Source: Congeria kusceri (lineage: Eukaryota > Mollusca > Bivalvia > Myida > Dreissenidae). Taken from it: DNA of 64,000 nt. Below, in pieces: positions 22,601 through 31,336 of this stretch; position 1 is the stretch's first letter, and the number at the start of each line of letters is the position of its first letter. Below the pieces are notes generated by a model. That model searched no databases, had not been told where the DNA came from, and saw only the letters and a program-made list of their open reading frames with translations. The stretch spans positions 41,285,225-41,349,224 of the forward strand of contig CM051024.1 in assembly GCA_027627225.1 (NCBI GenBank), given 5' to 3'. Position numbers and translations under genes: made by a program.

Positions 22601-24950
22601 ACAACCGTTATTCATATTAACATGCATGGTGTAAATACTCTATTCAGTATTTATGTTATTGTCTATGAGCCAGTTGTCTGGAAGCTTGTTGCAAGTGTTT
22701 TAACACAACTGACATCGGCCGCTAGCACTAACGCTGCTAGATATTTATAACAGAATAAATCACTTCTGTTGAATCTGTAATTGGATCAGGTCGATTACTC
22801 TGTTTGCAGTGTGTTGAACACAGAAGGCGCAGTCCTCTCACTCTTTTTCGTACTTGAGCAGCAATTAAATGCACGGTTTCAGCTCTTATACGCTTTCAAC
22901 AATAAATGATTTTAAACGAAAAAATCTTCAAGTAAAAAGTGCAAGAATGAAACTCTCTATTTGCTCTTTCCATATGCTTCATGTAAGAGTCAACACTATT
23001 TAGTCTGCGAATACGTCGGTTAAAACACGAGTGAGTAAGGTATTATAGTCGATAAACGCTTTTTTTCTCCTGAAATATTTATTAACTGTCTGGAGTAAAA
23101 TGCTTTACAAATATAAAATAGAATGGAATGTTCATATTTATAAATTGAATAGTTGAATAGTTCAACATACCCTAGCTGGTTACAAATAACTTTAACAACA
23201 TTCATTGTTAGGCCGTCATCACACACGGTTCCCCACTCGCCAGCATGATACACTTCCACTCGACCGGAACTGTACGAGTTTTGACCAACGAGTCTCACAT
23301 TGGCTAAAATTCATAACTCTTTGCATTACATGTTTTATGTATGCACGGTTATAAACACAAAACAAAATAGCAAAAGTGTTTTATATTATTAGAAGCACTT
23401 GTTATTTATATCCTTGCTGGCTGCAATCGGTGATGATAACATGAATCAATATAATTATAAAGGAGAATGTTACTATAACGTTACGGCGCACCTGTTGCCT
23501 GGCACATAACGCCTATGGTTTGGGCTTGAACACAGCTCTGATTACCCCATCCACTGTATTGGCAATATACGATGGATTTTTCCGAACCGTTACAGTGAAC
23601 ATTTCCCAACCATATCCTTTCCGTTCCTGTGACAATGTCATCTACAACAATCGCTTTACTGCCATTCATTCTATAAAATATCTACACAATGTGAGCAAAT
23701 ACTTGAAATAAGTTGTAATCTCAAAGACTTGCAATGTTAAGTTTAAAATCCTATTAATTTATTTTTTCGATGACATGTCTATACAATGTTATTAATTGAT
23801 AAAAATAAAAATTCAAAGGTAGCGCAATTAATATTAAGTCCACACTCATTTCCTTAGACCATTATTCCATACAATTATCACACCTATTAAACCAGTCACC
23901 AATTTCCGATCTTAAGATGTAAAACGAAGAATAAGTTAATATATTCTTAAGATTTGTTTTTATTTTGACATAGAAAACATTAATATATAATAATAATAAT
24001 TTTAATATTACACTATAGCAATGCTGGCTATAGCACAACATTGTTTTGTTATTTTTAAACATGATAGTTTAATTATCACAGTGACATTATTGTAACATCT
24101 GATATCTGTAAAATAAGGTAATTGGCATATAAACATACACTAACTCATTGCAAACTACGTTGACAAAGTTCATGTCAATATTGGCAGTGTCGCTGCATAC
24201 GGTTCCCCACATGCCATCATGGACAACCACCACCAATCCCCAATTGTAGCTACCACCAGTGAGGCGCACTTGTACTACAATAGCATATGTACTCATTGGA
24301 AACTATCAAATTTACTTGTCCATGCACTCACCAATCTACTTATAGAAATCAGAAAAAGCAATAACTATAGAAAACTGGTGTACGTTTTATAATATAATGT
24401 TTTACGAATATGATTTACATCTCTGTGTTGTATTTTACAATAGATGGACAACACCAACAACTAAGTGTTACAGAAAAACCGTCAGTAAAAATCTTTGCTT
24501 CAGCATTTATATAATGCTTACCAAGACGATCGCAAACATAATCATCCCATTGTCCATTTGGTAGGCAGTTAATTATACAAATATTGTCTATGTAATATTG
24601 ATACAAATGGGCTTGGCAATAAAACCCTACATCGCACTGAACATAGGCCCGGGCACCGTACGTAGTTTCATTTCGATATAAAGTTACTATGCCGTTCGCT
24701 GTTGATGGGAAACCACAATCTGAAATTCATAATGACTTTAAAAACATATTTTACAGAGTTCGGAAAAATTGATTGATTTCTTTATTCCTTTAGAACTATA
24801 ATTTCAAATATTCATTATATTGAAAGAATAACATTTGCCCCAAACATATACACATTTACCTATAACTGGTGCCAGAGTGGTTTCAGAATAACAGCATCGA
24901 AAATTGTTCCGTAATACGAAAATCAGAAGCAAAGTCTGCCGAACATCCAT
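12499..24950 (-). CDS. Secreted or membrane CCP/SRCR mosaic protein gene, up to 19 candidate exons
   Basis: Exons read on the minus strand: 24,950-24,860; 24,719-24,522; 24,274-24,139; 23,670-23,492; 23,303-23,171; 20,841-20,666; 20,155-19,985; 19,400-19,242; 18,838-18,671; 17,133-16,960; 16,073-15,906; 15,669-15,496; 15,319-15,152; 14,977-14,804; then tail candidates 14,727-14,574; 14,214-14,146; 13,911-13,875; 12,905-12,859; 12,699-12,499. Domain order is signal peptide, CCP, SRCR, SRCR, eight CCPs, tail. Phases chain from exon 1 to 14 and every CCP exon from the second on is phase 1-1, the pattern expected from exon duplication. CCP and group A SRCR modules are extracellular binding domains found in complement-like and pattern-recognition proteins; a recognition role is inference. 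Lesions in exons 9 and 11 may make it a pseudogene or a damaged allele. No transmembrane segment was found. The domain content is secure; the gene's 3' structure is not. Confidence 0.8.
12859..12905 (-). CDS. Candidate exon 18 (tail), also in the duplicate segment
   Basis: 47 bases between TTTTTTCAG and GTAAGG. Phase 1 to 0, reading [15 protein letters not shown] after a split codon. The copy at 61,911-61,865 keeps both splice sites and reads NTHSEAVSVSSTLHE. It fits both exon 17 (phase 1 end) and exon 19 (phase 0 start). Confidence 0.6.
13201..13669 (+). mobile_element. Short TIR element with internal tRNA-like sequence, copy B
   Basis: The ends TTTAAAGGGACCTGTTCACA and, inverted, CTTTAAAGGGATTGTTCACA enclose 469 bp. 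The tRNA-like core is on the plus strand at about 13,471-13,540, with TGGCCGAGTGGTTAGCGCA (A-box) and GGTTCGAGTCC (B-box). It lies in the intron between tail exons 17 and 18. Confidence 0.78.
13875..13911 (-). CDS. Candidate exon 17 (tail), also in the duplicate segment
   Basis: 37 bases between TTGTTGCAG and GTAAGTT. In phase 0 it reads [12 protein letters not shown]. The duplicate copy (62,923-62,887) has identical splice boundaries and reads [12 protein letters not shown], with one synonymous and two replacement changes. Confidence 0.5.
14146..14214 (-). CDS. Candidate exon 16 (tail)
   Basis: 69 bases between TGTTATAG and GTATGT. Open in phase 1 ([20 protein letters not shown]) and in phase 0. 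Phase 1 fits candidate exon 15, but then exon 17 is out of phase. Support is splice-site quality and lack of stops only. Confidence 0.38.
14574..14727 (-). CDS. Candidate exon 15 (tail)
   Basis: Bounded by CTACTGCAG and GTAAGTATG. Open for 51 codons only in phase 0 ([38 protein letters not shown]). In the phase 1 left by exon 14 it would stop after 26 codons. It is hydrophilic with no membrane segment. The strong splice sites are the main support. Confidence 0.45.
14804..14977 (-). CDS. Exon 14: CCP domain 9
   Basis: Encodes [42 protein letters not shown] and linker LPLG. The candidate donor GTTGGT is weak. Without splicing the frame continues [16 protein letters not shown] to a TGA ending at 14,751, so this could be a terminal exon of a secreted form. 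The next candidate exon starts only about 75 bases further on, in a different phase. Confidence 0.82.
15152..15319 (-). CDS. Exon 13: CCP domain 8
   Basis: Encodes [43 protein letters not shown] and linker MPIG with a GTAGGA donor. Closest to exon 11 (shared IANGNITP). Trp after NGQ is Leu. Confidence 0.85.
15496..15669 (-). CDS. Exon 12: CCP domain 7
   Basis: Encodes [39 protein letters not shown] and linker NPRG with a GTACGT donor. Complete set of CCP residues. Confidence 0.86.
15906..16073 (-). CDS. Exon 11: CCP domain 6 with lost donor site and lost cysteine
   Basis: Encodes [15 protein letters not shown], then [12 protein letters not shown] where siblings have VxCxxGY, then [14 protein letters not shown] and linker LPRG. 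The second-half cysteine of the first CCP disulphide is Tyr (TAT). At the position where exons 10 and 12 have G|GTACG, the sequence is G|GAACG, so the consensus donor is gone. The frame then stays open for 17 more codons to a TAG; a weak GTGACT donor in matching phase lies inside this extension. Confidence 0.78.
16322..16875. mobile_element. Probable MITE with repeated GTGTCCCAA motifs, in CCP intron
   Basis: Between exons 10 and 11. The left end has TTAATTATTGGGACACTT and the right end GGTGTCCCAATACTTATAG followed by TAATTACGG; these are roughly inverted. At least five GTGTCCCA copies lie on the plus strand inside. No coding sequence. Confidence 0.5.
16960..17133 (-). CDS. Exon 10: CCP domain 5
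   Basis: Encodes [41 protein letters not shown] and linker VQRG; donor GTACGT. All four cysteines are present; the usual Trp after NGQ is Leu. Two N-glycosylation sequons (NVT, NAT). Confidence 0.85.
17540..17945. repeat. Cluster of CCCATGGGATTT motifs
   Basis: In the intron between exons 9 and 10, CCCATGGGATTT or one-base variants (CCCGTGGGATTT, CCACTGGATTT, CCATGGGATTTG, CCCATTAGATTT) recur about seven times, some overlapping inverted copies (AAATCCCATGGGATTT is a perfect palindrome). Otherwise AT-rich. Confidence 0.6.
18229..18505. repeat. AAT/ATT microsatellite with inverted halves
   Basis: (AAT)n passes directly into (ATT)n at about 18,250, then mixed AAT blocks and a second (ATT)n to about 18,505. 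The two halves are self-complementary. Intronic between exons 9 and 10. Confidence 0.92.
18671..18838 (-). CDS. Exon 9: CCP domain 4 with an in-frame stop
   Basis: Encodes [24 protein letters not shown] and [10 protein letters not shown], then TAG at 18,692-18,690, then in the same frame VSCNLVG and a GTAAGT donor. The final CCP cysteine lies after the stop. The sister exon 8 has Ser (TCG) at the matching place, so one C-to-A change explains the stop. The string CGTAGGTAAGTT occurs twice here, giving an earlier GTAGGT donor that would skip the stop but lose the last cysteine and the phase. Confidence 0.72.
19242..19400 (-). CDS. Exon 8: CCP domain 3
   Basis: Encodes [24 protein letters not shown] and [14 protein letters not shown], with a GTAGGT donor. 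It is short and resembles exon 9 most (shared GYRASTS and CQSNG), so the two look like a recent duplicate pair. Confidence 0.8.
19617..19699. repeat. AAT/ATT microsatellite with inverted halves
   Basis: (AAT)n, with one TATT break, then (ATT)n; same self-complementary layout as 18,229-18,505. Intronic between exons 7 and 8. Confidence 0.92.
19985..20155 (-). CDS. Exon 7: CCP domain 2
   Basis: Encodes [35 protein letters not shown] and the linker NPTG before GTAAG. Four CCP cysteines, the GY turn and the NGNW tryptophan are all present. Phase 1 to 1. Confidence 0.85.
20666..20841 (-). CDS. Exon 6: second half of SRCR domain 2
   Basis: Acceptor CCGTTCAG; the first base completes a Gly codon split with exon 5. 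Contains [38 protein letters not shown] and VGVNC. Six cysteines in total with exon 5. The intron between exons 5 and 6 is about 2.3 kb and holds a perfect-TIR element. The donor is GTAAGT in phase 1. Confidence 0.85.
21576..22542. mobile_element. Non-autonomous TIR element in SRCR 2 intron
   Basis: AGTGCTTAAATCCGCCAC at 21,576-21,593 is repeated exactly inverted at 22,525-22,542, enclosing 967 bp. A subterminal GCCTAAATCCGCCACCGC (about 21,773) has an inverted partner GCCTAAGTCCGCCACCCC at 22,506-22,523. No transposase. No convincing target duplication seen. Confidence 0.8.
23171..23303 (-). CDS. Exon 5: first half of SRCR domain 2
   Basis: Acceptor TTTTAG; encodes [31 protein letters not shown] and VKVICNQLG. 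It ends in phase 2 at GTATGTT, the same intron position and phase as in SRCR 1, so the two domains probably arose by duplication of a two-exon unit. Confidence 0.88.
23492..23670 (-). CDS. Exon 4: second half of SRCR domain 1
   Basis: Acceptor ATTTTATAG; contains [27 protein letters not shown] and IGVMC, the usual SRCR second half (W, xxxxxC, xGxE, C, GW, C, xGVxC). With exon 3 this gives six cysteines, so group A. The donor is GTGCGC in phase 1. Confidence 0.85.
24139..24274 (-). CDS. Exon 3: first half of SRCR domain 1
   Basis: Acceptor TTGTAG, then [21 protein letters not shown] and VNVVCNEL, ending before a strong GTATGT donor in phase 2. VRLxGG, the WGTVC core and VVCxxL are the standard first half of an SRCR domain. 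Choosing this donor over one two bases upstream puts the next exon in frame. Domains of the six-cysteine class (group A) are known to be encoded by at least two exons, as here. Confidence 0.85.
24522..24719 (-). CDS. Exon 2: CCP/sushi domain 1
   Basis: Starts after TTTCAG with [10 protein letters not shown], continues through [11 protein letters not shown] and ends [12 protein letters not shown] before a GTAAGC donor. The CCP hallmarks are present: first Cys with GxP, the central VxCxxGF, the late NGQW and the final Cys. The middle is longer than usual, with a tyrosine-rich insert (HLYQYYIDN) and an additional cysteine pair (FYC and NIC). Confidence 0.8.
24860..24950 (-). CDS. Exon 1: start codon and signal peptide
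   Basis: ATG at 24,950 opens a 30-codon exon with the hydrophobic run QTLLLIFVL, then RNNFRCCYS and a short stretch, ending at a GTAAAT donor in phase 1. The N-terminal layout fits a secretory signal peptide, with cleavage plausible after the CCYS region. The bases just upstream read TTTCAG, so a 5' UTR exon may splice directly before the ATG. The exon was found by extending upstream from the first CCP exon, and its phase fits that exon exactly. Confidence 0.65.
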
Positions 24951-26337
24951 CCTGAAATCGGTTTGTGTCTCCTATAAATGATAAATATTTGTCCATTCAC
25001 AAACACTGATGCACCTTACAACACAGTTATAAAAATAATTTTGATGCAAATCCGACACTATATTAACCTTTTAAGGCTTGAAGTACACGATATGTTAAAT
25101 AGTGCTTATTACATACAATACACATCCAGTTATTTTGTTGTGAGTCATACTATTTTCAAGATTCAGATGTTTTGCCACACTATCATAATCAGCATACGGT
25201 ATACCAAACTTTATTTTACTATCTAAGTTATAATGCCAGTGCTATCTGACAATTGTGCATGATCTTCTTTATTAAATATCTAATGACGACCTATACATAG
25301 TTCAATGAAATTGCGTGTGTACACATTTAAATGTTTTCTCAACCAACTAGTTTGCTCGCGTTAATGCGTTAGGCTTTTTATGAATTGTGGAAAACTATAT
25401 CAGTTGGTAAATATGTTCATATTTTGAAATGCAAGGCAATGAAAGTTAGTGATCAGGCACCGGTTTCACGAAAAAGCTTAGGTAATATCTCAGTAATAAA
25501 ATCAACATGACACTTTAGTGTATTAACGATCCTAGTTGAGCTTCTGAAGTTTAACCGAATTAACTTCAGTAAAAACTCAGTTGATTGTAATAAAAAACTC
25601 AATTTCCAGATACTCATCAAAAAGTTGTAACGGGAATGTAGTGTCAGCCACGGAAAAATGGAATATATAAAAACACAAAAAAGCAAAAGTGATATATATT
25701 TAGCTCATCGACATTCTATTAGAAAATTAACATTTTCATACAAAAGCATTAAGTATTGTTTCATGATCATGTTTATGGCATCACTATTGTTGGACACACA
25801 CTTAATAAAATAATAGTTATATCTCAACTTTGAACGTATTGTGCACTGATGGAAATGTTGATTAACAACTCATTTGCTAATAAATCCACTGATTTTTTAC
25901 TTTTAAATCCACTGTTGTTGTTTGTTTTTGTTAGACCTGCGTTGTTGAATGTTCACATAACACACATAAACTTTTGAAAAGTCGTTCATGTCGACTGCAG
26001 TGTAATTTTTGTATGTGTCAATAGATAAAAACTGATGTAAATGTATTTATATTGTGTTCAATGTTACAATAAGTAACAATTTATCGCTTCAATTTGTTGT
26101 GTACTGATAAAATGTGTGTTAAAATGTTATTGTTGTTGATTTTATCTCGAACTATTGTTCATGCGTAACTATGCATCGACGAAAGTAGACGTCATCAGGC
26201 TGTCTCATTGTCATATTGTGCTATACTGTTAATTGCTAAATGTTTGCGAATATTTTTTTATTTTATTGTTTATGATGAAAACAACATTTGCAAAAAAGTG
26301 GATTAATAAATAGAATATATGATTGGTGATATTAGCT
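24951..26337. other. Upstream flank of the CCP/SRCR gene; no element identified
   Basis: This stretch must hold the promoter and any 5' UTR exon if the start at 24,950 is right. I see no TATA box or other promoter motif I would defend. Confidence 0.4.
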
Positions 26338-26424
26338 CGGCAAACCTCGCCGTTTCCTACGCCATATCGGACGAATTTGATATCACATGACATCAGAAGT
26401 CCCCAACCATATGTTCTCTATATA
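26338..26424 (+). repeat. Inverted repeat pair, left copy
   Basis: Contains TTTCCTACGCCATATCGGAC and TGATATCACATGACATCAGA. It is found inverted at 31,250-31,336 over about 85 bases with moderate divergence. Either the end of a 5-kb element or one of two independent short elements. Confidence 0.65.
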
Positions 26425-29400
26425 ACTTTACATTATGATTGTCATAATTCTGAGAATATAATCTTGCTCCTCTGTGCACACTCCTCTTTAAAGAATTCTA
26501 GTGCTTCACATTAATTTTACAGTGTATGCGTTCTATGTAAACGTTTAAGTTCATCTGTTGCCACTAATTGTGTTTTGTAAACTAGGAAACTCCGGAAGCG
26601 AAATTGATTGGTTATATGGACCACGTGGTGATTTTACAACGACAACCTGAGATTAATAAATAGTTGAAATGCGTCTCGAGACGCTTTAAAAATATCGGGT
26701 TGAAACAATGAGTCGTAATTAATAAAAACCAATGTGTGGAAAGTTGTGTTAATCGGTCAACAATGTTATTTCAGTCAGTTGTATCAAATAACGTAGTAAT
26801 TCACCAGATTTGAAAAAATTATTTTTAATTTTTGTTTTTTTCTCCATCTGTGACATAACATCTTTAAATGACCGTCCTTTCACTAATACTTTATACACGC
26901 AATTGAGGAGTAAGATGTATGCATACAAATTGACATAATAACTATGATTAAGAAATAAAATATTTCAATCATAGTTTGTTGTCGAATAACCCGCGGTAAG
27001 GAGTATAGGTATATAAAAATTAAATCACGAGTGCGAACCATTCATCACATACAAATCTCACATTTTCATTTATAAAAAAAAATATGTTTAACTGTTCTTT
27101 TTTTTTCCATTTGTCTTTACATTGATTTAATTACTTACAAACCTAAAGAAACAATTTGAGACAGCTAAATAGGAGTCTCAAAATAAGCTACTTGAGCTCA
27201 AGTTGTGTGTTTCTAACAAATAACACCATTTTTGTAAAACTCAACCTAAATATGACACATTTGAGTCATTTAATACAATTTGAGCTGGATAAGCAACGTA
27301 AATATTTTTTTTTTCGGAGTCAGCAATCAACGTCTGGCGACATATGCAATGCACAAACATGATGGCTATATCGTTACAATGCGATAATTTACTCGATACA
27401 CTGCCATTTTGTACTGTCCGCTCATGTTTTAGACCATGAAAGCAAAGCGTTTGCTTGGTCTGCTAACGTATCACAATGAAGTTATCTTATTTCTGCCGTT
27501 CTCCGATCCTTAATATTTAAGGATATTTTTAAAAAGATTGTCAATGACGTCAAAGTTCTAAACCATCAGTTGTCATGCGGATATTAATCTAAAGTTGTTT
27601 CGTATTTGGGAAACTCTCTATTCGACACCGTATACTCATATCAGTATGTACGCCACTCTGTAAACGGACAGAATGCATATACCAAATCAAACCATTTCGA
27701 CACACATACGATCTTACAACAAACAGCTGATTATTGTCTACGCAACCAACGAGTCATTTATTACGAAACTGCATGTCGCGTACGTGTTTTTATCTACCTC
27801 GTGTATCATGCAAATTTAAACAAACGGTTACATAAGCGAATCTATATGCAATAATGTCATCACTTTGAAGTAATATATCTTTGACGTGCAAACATGATGG
27901 TTGTAGTTCAGCAATATATTCCTGGAATAAACGTAGTTTGCTTAAAAGCACAACTTACGTTTCATTCCTACCTTATATTGTTACAAAGACAAAAGTAAAA
28001 ATTGTTCGAAGATGAACAACAATTAAAGTAAAACAATATACCAAGGTTAAACAATGTTTTTCGTCCGTTTATCGTGTATAGATATTGTCATACTAAACAA
28101 TAAATCATAACTCATAAAAGGCAAACTAATACATTGGTAACCAAATCAAATGCAATACTTTCTATGCAAATTTATATCTTCTAGTGCTTGATCAAACTGA
28201 AACTATGTACTGACGCGTGCAAATGAGTCTATATAGAATTACAACATTTTTATTAATTGTTTATAATCGTGACAAAGAAAAACATTGATAACATATGCAT
28301 ACCACTAAACAAATCCGTGTCAAACGATGATGATCATGCATGTTCATGTAGAGCATTCCTTCAATGTCCTAGATATCGGATACAGAAATAAGTGTTGTGC
28401 TTTTGTTAAAAGGCAATGGCAACAACACTGTTTAAGACAGTGGCCCGAGCGAATAATGCAATTTATATGTATTTCAACTATAAATATGGCCAAGAGGCAA
28501 AGCAAATAATACAATAAAATATATTATAAATCTTCATGTTAAATTTCCATCTTAATTGTACATTGAACTATGTTTTGTAATGCTGTGTATTATACATGCC
28601 GTAATGTTTGCACGCGCAAGTTTCAGAGGAAAAACTGACCATATAAGGTATGTACTACATTAAACATTTTGCAAATTGTCTTTTTGAACCCATATAAATG
28701 TGTTTTATATGACCAACGTACTTTTTCCGTTGTTATCATATCTTTCATTAACTTAAATAACGATAAGTTGGGAATTTGTGCAATAGTTCTCTGTTGGTGA
28801 ATAACGTCGTGTTAAATCAAGCCCGCTGCCCAATATGCTCTTTGAAAAAGTCCGTTTAATAAATATAATTTGATTCCAATCATTGCTTAATTACAACTAT
28901 TAGATGCGAAGAGTACTGTTTCCCACTTTTTTGTTATAGCTGACGATAAAATCAATTTATTATGAAACAACAAAATGTGTTAAAACGATGAAAATGAGTC
29001 ATTTGCAAAACTGTAAACATGGACCTTAACGTGTATGTGAATTGAACATCAAACGTTTTTCCTGCATGCGTATTTAACTGATGCATCTACCACATTAAAA
29101 ATAAATAAAATAGGTTACGGAAAAAACATATATCTAAATTATTTGTTTAATATTAATGTTTGTAAATATAATACTCTTATACTGAATGTGTTAACAGGAA
29201 ATAAAGCAAGGGCATTTTTGTCATGGTATTTCCCAATGCAATGCGTTCTGCACAATGTAAATGAAGTGTTTGTCCATATTGTACACAATAATACAATAAT
29301 AAAAAAACAGTTTAAATAGCGAACCAAAAATTTATTCTGAAATAGCATATATTTGAATGTGTGCTTTATTTGTATTTGTGCATACATATATATAAAGTTA

Positions 29401-31249
29401 GTTGGGCCTATACAAAAGATGTACACTTTGGTTTCATTGGTCATAAGCTTAACGGATCATTAAACCTTTGCGCAAATTACCACATGTATTATGTTTTTCA
29501 AATGCACTTCTATGTAAACACTCAAAGCAGTTTATTATGCACTCGCTTTTATTGTGTTTTCTCGTATTACTTTGTCACCAATAGCATTTAACTTCCATTA
29601 ACAGATATAATAACTATCTATGAAAGGAAAATACAAATCTTTTTCGCTATGCAATGACAGCAATTTGTTGAATGTAACAAGTTAATTTTACATACTTACA
29701 TCGTTTCGAAGTTACAACATTCAGAAACAATATTAATATCGATTAACATATATATTATATTTAAATAAATGTCACTCGATATTCGAGTATGAATTTATAA
29801 TTGTGTTATGTCTATACAAATCGTCAAGAAATTAACTCTAATTGATAGTTGAAGCGCTATAATAAAAATGAAACGTCAGTCCGTATTGCTTTAATATCAG
29901 ATAGTTCCAGTGTACAAATTAAATAATCGCTGACAAATTTGCTTCAAACAATCCAATGTTCACGCGATAGCTTTAAAGACGCAAGTGTTCAGTAAAATCT
30001 CTGCGATGAGAAACTAATACAATGTGAAATATCTTCCTTATTGCATCCATTCGAAATCCTGCGTGAGGAATTGCATATCATCCCGTGAAAGCCAGAAGGT
30101 GCTATCAGCCTTCTCTGCACATATGGTGATCGCACATTCTGACTTTTAAGGGATGAATTATGAATTAGGTGAAGTAAACTTGTATAAGTCTATACCAAAA
30201 TATAGTGTAATACAGATGAAGGTCGCGAGGTGTGTTTCTCATGCATTTATATATGGTCCAACATGTAAGAGTTTAAATATATTGCATTTGTCAATAATGT
30301 ACGATATTTCAACATTGTCTTTTTTTGAAATATAAACTTTTCACAATTTACATCAGTTACATAAATGGGACGTGTAAATAGTTTTGTAGTTTTGCATTAT
30401 CATTTAATGCGTTTAATGCCAACACTAATGGTTTTCGACAAAATAATACAACTCACACTATTGTCAAAGAAAAGTATTCAACATGAAAACAGGGCAACCA
30501 CCTGAGTTCTTAAAAATCTGACCTCTGGAGCAAAAGTTAGTCACTCTAATCACTCTGCTATTCGTTTCTATTAACAACAAATAGTAATACACGTGTGTTC
30601 AAATATTTGTGTTTATGCCCAATGTGTTTAATATATTCGGAATCTATGGCATTTTTTTAAATATCAATTTGCTTAGTCCGTAAATAAGTCTCTTTAAAAT
30701 ATGGATCACAACAGTCAAAAGTCCAATAACCGAAGGTCAAGTGAAACCTTTCAGTCGCGCAGAAAAAACAAACAGACAGTCAATTCAGCATGCCAAATCG
30801 AATGTGAATATATCAATGTTAAGTAACTTGCAATGCATTTTCGAATATTAAAACATAGGATAGATGACCTAGTGTCTCGTCAGTCATATAGTATAGATCT
30901 CCCATTAATAATATTAATAATATTACCTTATTTATTATCATCATCAGCGGCGATTCAGCATAAAACAAGTTCCGTAAACATAGACTCTGACATATATCTA
31001 TATATATATACGGTATAATACAGGGTCAGTAAATTAAATTTTCTATACCTGTATCACACCGAGCTTGGTCAGTAAGAAGCCATGTAACGAATTTATCTTA
31101 CCGAATACCATTTTTTTGGTCATCTTCACGCCAACATTAATGAAATAACACCCCTAAACTTAGCTATACTGTATTTAATAACGTCGTCTTGTTGATTTTC
31201 GTGACGTCGTTTTATGATTATTTGGAAAGAATGGTTTTAGTGACTGGAT
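26425..31249. other. Non-coding stretch between inverted repeats
   Basis: No protein domain in any frame. Blocks near 29,868-30,062 (GTCAGTCCGTATTGC, AATATCTTCCTTATTGCATCC) resemble 41,180-41,395 (GGAGTCCATATTGCC, AATATCTTCTTTATTGCATC), so part is dispersed repeat. Confidence 0.5.
30470..30697 (-). mobile_element. Decayed relative of the tRNA-containing TIR element
   Basis: Contains a diverged A-box region on the minus strand (GAATAGCAGAGTGATTAGAG) near 30,568-30,549 and a right end AATAAGTCTCTTTAA at about 30,684-30,698, like the end of copy A. The left end is not recognisable. Confidence 0.4.
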
Positions 31250-31336
31250 ACATAGAGAATATATGGTTGGTGACTTTTGATATCATGTGATATCAGACGA
31301 GTCCGATATGGCGTAGGAAAAGGCGAGGCTTGCATC
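31250..31336 (-). repeat. Inverted repeat pair, right copy
   Basis: Contains GATATCATGTGATATCAGAC and GTCCGATATGGCGTAGGAAA, inverted relative to 26,338-26,424. The region between holds no coding sequence that I can support. Confidence 0.65.
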
